Below, piece after piece: positions 62,725-64,000 of a stretch of 64,000 nt of DNA. Below the pieces are notes generated by a model. That model saw nothing but the letters and a program-made list of their open reading frames with translations, ran no database searches and was not told where the DNA came from. The position numbers were made by a program, and so were the translations under genes. Numbering within the stretch: the stretch's first letter is position 1; every line of letters starts with the position of its first letter. The stretch covers positions 2,310,001 to 2,374,000 of the forward strand of contig NZ_CP049241.1 in assembly GCF_011046245.1 (NCBI RefSeq), read 5' to 3'. The stretch comes from Allorhizobium pseudoryzae (GTDB lineage: Bacteria > Pseudomonadota > Alphaproteobacteria > Rhizobiales > Rhizobiaceae).

Positions 62725-63876
62725 TCAGCGGACGATCAGGTCGAGATCGTGGCGGGAGAGCGAGAGCGGTGCGTCCTCGGTCGTCAGATAGGTCTGGCCA
62801 AGCGTCATCGCAGCACCACTGTCGGAATCCATGATGATCATGTGCACGAAGAGCGACATGTCGGGCAGGATCTCCTGCGGATTGCCGGCATGGAACATCT
62901 GGTGCTCCATCCAGGAGGGCGAGAAGCGGGCACCGAGTGAATAACCGCAGGCATTCAGGCGATGGCGCGTCAATCCCCTCTCGTCGATGATGCGGGCATG
63001 GGTGTCGAAGACATCGCCGAAGGTATGGCCGGGCTTCAGCACGGTCTCGATCGCCAGGATGGTTTCGCGGCAGGCATTGTAGAGTTCGCGGTGGCGGCCG
63101 GTTGGCTCGCCCACCAGAACGGTGCGCATCATCGCTGCATGGTAATGGGCGCTGACGCCCGCCCATTCCAGCGTCAGCTGGTCCTGCGCATCGAGCGTGC
63201 GTCGTCCGGCCTTGTAGCGGCAGAGAAGTGCATCGGGACCGGACCCGATGATGAATTCGTTGGCCGGATAATCGCCACCGCCGGCAAAGACGGCGCCTTG
63301 CATGGCGGCCAGAATATCCGCCTCGCTGCCCCCGGCCGCAATGAAGGGGAGTGCGGCATCCAGCGCATCATCGGCAAGTTCGGCGGCGCGCTTGACGTGG
63401 ACGATTTCCGCGGCGCTCTTGCGCAGCCGCAGGCGGCTGACGAGGTAGGACGCATCCGAGACCTGGCAGAAGGAGGAGAGCTGGTCATCCAGCAGGCGGG
63501 CAACGCGGCCGGTCATGCCGTGGGTGTCGTATTCGATGCCGATCTTCGCGCCGAGCAGGTCCATCTCGCTCAGCAGGTTCTTCAGATCGACGCTCGGATC
63601 GGCGTTCACCCGATCGACCCAGATGTGGATCTTGTCGAGGACGGAGGTGTGACGGGCCTGGCGCAGATCGGCGGAGCGGGTGAGGAGCGCCATCTCGCCA
63701 TCCGCCTTCACGATCAGGCACTGGAAGAAGCAGTAGCCGAAGGTGTCGTAGCCGGTCAGCCAGTACATGCTTTCCTGGGCGAACAGCAGCATGGCATCGA
63801 GCTTCTCCTCGCGCATGGCCTCCTTCAGGCGGTCCAGGCGTGCGGCAAACTCGCTTCTGTCGAAATGCAGGCCCAT
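62725..63876 (-). CDS. M24-family aminopeptidase (Xaa-Pro-like)
   Basis: 383 aa. N-terminal creatinase-type domain followed by the pita-bread catalytic domain (HAAMMRTVLVG, PGHTFGDVFDTHARII). The expected five metal ligands are only partly conserved by eye, so the exact specificity is uncertain. The start 63876 lies 1 bp after the stop of the partial pgeF gene, a close operon arrangement. Confidence 0.85.
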   Translation of the reverse strand: MGLHFDRSEFAARLDRLKEAMREEKLDAMLLFAQESMYWLTGYDTFGYCFFQCLIVKADGEMALLTRSADLRQARHTSVLDKIHIWVDRVNADPSVDLKNLLSEMDLLGAKIGIEYDTHGMTGRVARLLDDQLSSFCQVSDASYLVSRLRLRKSAAEIVHVKRAAELADDALDAALPFIAAGGSEADILAAMQGAVFAGGGDYPANEFIIGSGPDALLCRYKAGRRTLDAQDQLTLEWAGVSAHYHAAMMRTVLVGEPTGRHRELYNACRETILAIETVLKPGHTFGDVFDTHARIIDERGLTRHRLNACGYSLGARFSPSWMEHQMFHAGNPQEILPDMSLFVHMIIMDSDSGAAMTLGQTYLTTEDAPLSLSRHDLDLIVR

Positions 63877-63877
63877 T

Positions 63878-64000
63878 TTATTCCTCCGTGATGGCGATGG
63901 CGGAAATCTGGCGCCCGTAATCCGCTTCGGCCAGATGGGTGGTGCGGCGATAGGAGAAGAACCTCTCCTGGTCCGGATAGGTGTCGAGAGCGAGGTTTTC
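63878..64000 (-). CDS. pgeF: Peptidoglycan editing factor PgeF/YfiH, C-terminal part
   Basis: The frame is open to the right edge and ends at TAA 63880-63878. The 40 visible residues end in ERFFSYRR-THLAEADYGRQISAIAI, the C terminus of the laccase-domain (multi-copper-oxidase-like) YfiH/PgeF family, which removes non-native L-Ser-containing muropeptide precursors. The catalytic Cys/His residues lie outside the window. Confidence 0.75.
   Translation of the reverse strand, partial: ENLALDTYPDQERFFSYRRTTHLAEADYGRQISAIAITEE

Noticed and set aside
1..64000. tRNA, rRNA, CRISPR arrays and prophage
   Set aside because: No tRNA-like T-loops in intergenic space, no rRNA, no regularly spaced repeats and no phage structural genes were seen by eye.

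Overview
The window reads as a chromosomal segment of an alphaproteobacterium of the family Rhizobiaceae (Agrobacterium/Rhizobium/Sinorhizobium group). The evidence is high GC with few and weak ribosome-binding sites, a carboxyspermidine-type polyamine pathway, a type-2 LeuA behind a leader peptide, fused-operon petABC next to apt, a prs/rplY/pth/ychF neighbourhood, a short alphaproteobacterial ClpS, several BatA/DUF4159-type genes and many small proteins typical of that family. I cannot name the species from sequence alone. No rRNA, tRNA or CRISPR array was seen.

Layout. 1-7.5 kb: partial rRNA pseudouridine synthase, a DUF4143-type ATPase behind a 37-bp palindrome, a complete IS630-family element (1920-2964) in a CTAG site, the spermidine genes (carboxyspermidine decarboxylase then dehydrogenase), a BenE-type transporter and a BrnT/BrnA toxin-antitoxin pair. 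7.5-12 kb: leuA with an apparently leaderless, leucine-rich leader peptide and competing hairpins, then a divergent MocR regulator/EamA exporter pair. 12-20 kb: soluble PAS-PAS chemoreceptor, ECF-like sigma factor with membrane anti-sigma factor, metallophosphoesterase, Nudix hydrolase, glutathionyl-hydroquinone reductase, acetyltransferases, a methyltransferase and an orphan antitoxin-like HTH protein. 20-30 kb: MoxR/DUF58/DUF4159/membrane-protein operon, divergent from DUF1285-Nudix (CoA)-CCA-adding enzyme. 30-35 kb: DUF1059 protein, hemF, a lone flagellin, an unknown alpha/beta-hydrolase-like protein with a proline-rich tail, and trmL. 35-40 kb: two paralogous ABC exporters flanking a degenerate GGDEF protein. 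40-45 kb: bc1 complex petABC, a MazF/PemK-type TA module, apt. 45-51 kb: LysE exporter, two MaoC-like hydratases, a Crp/Fnr regulator with a DUF2892 membrane protein and a striking palindrome, DUF2157 protein, ychF, clpS. 51-64 kb: GNAT, pth, solute-binding protein, two GGDEF-EAL proteins around rplY, a membrane chemoreceptor, prs, a lipoprotein, an M24 peptidase and the 3' end of pgeF.

How it works together. Most genes are core metabolism and information processing (leucine, polyamine, PRPP/purine salvage, heme, respiration, translation quality control). Three blocks look accessory: the ATPase/IS segment, the BrnTA and MazF-type modules, and the signalling genes (c-di-GMP enzymes, chemoreceptors, degenerate GGDEF) interspersed among housekeeping genes. 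The most interesting non-coding signals are the leuA leader (7510-7713), the strong-SD 18-codon ORF in front of the first ABC exporter (35119-35175), the palindrome fused to the ATPase start (681-717) and the odd-centred palindrome in front of the DUF2892 gene (47406-47422). I do not see a large, wholly undescribed multi-gene system; the candidates for new biology are regulatory.
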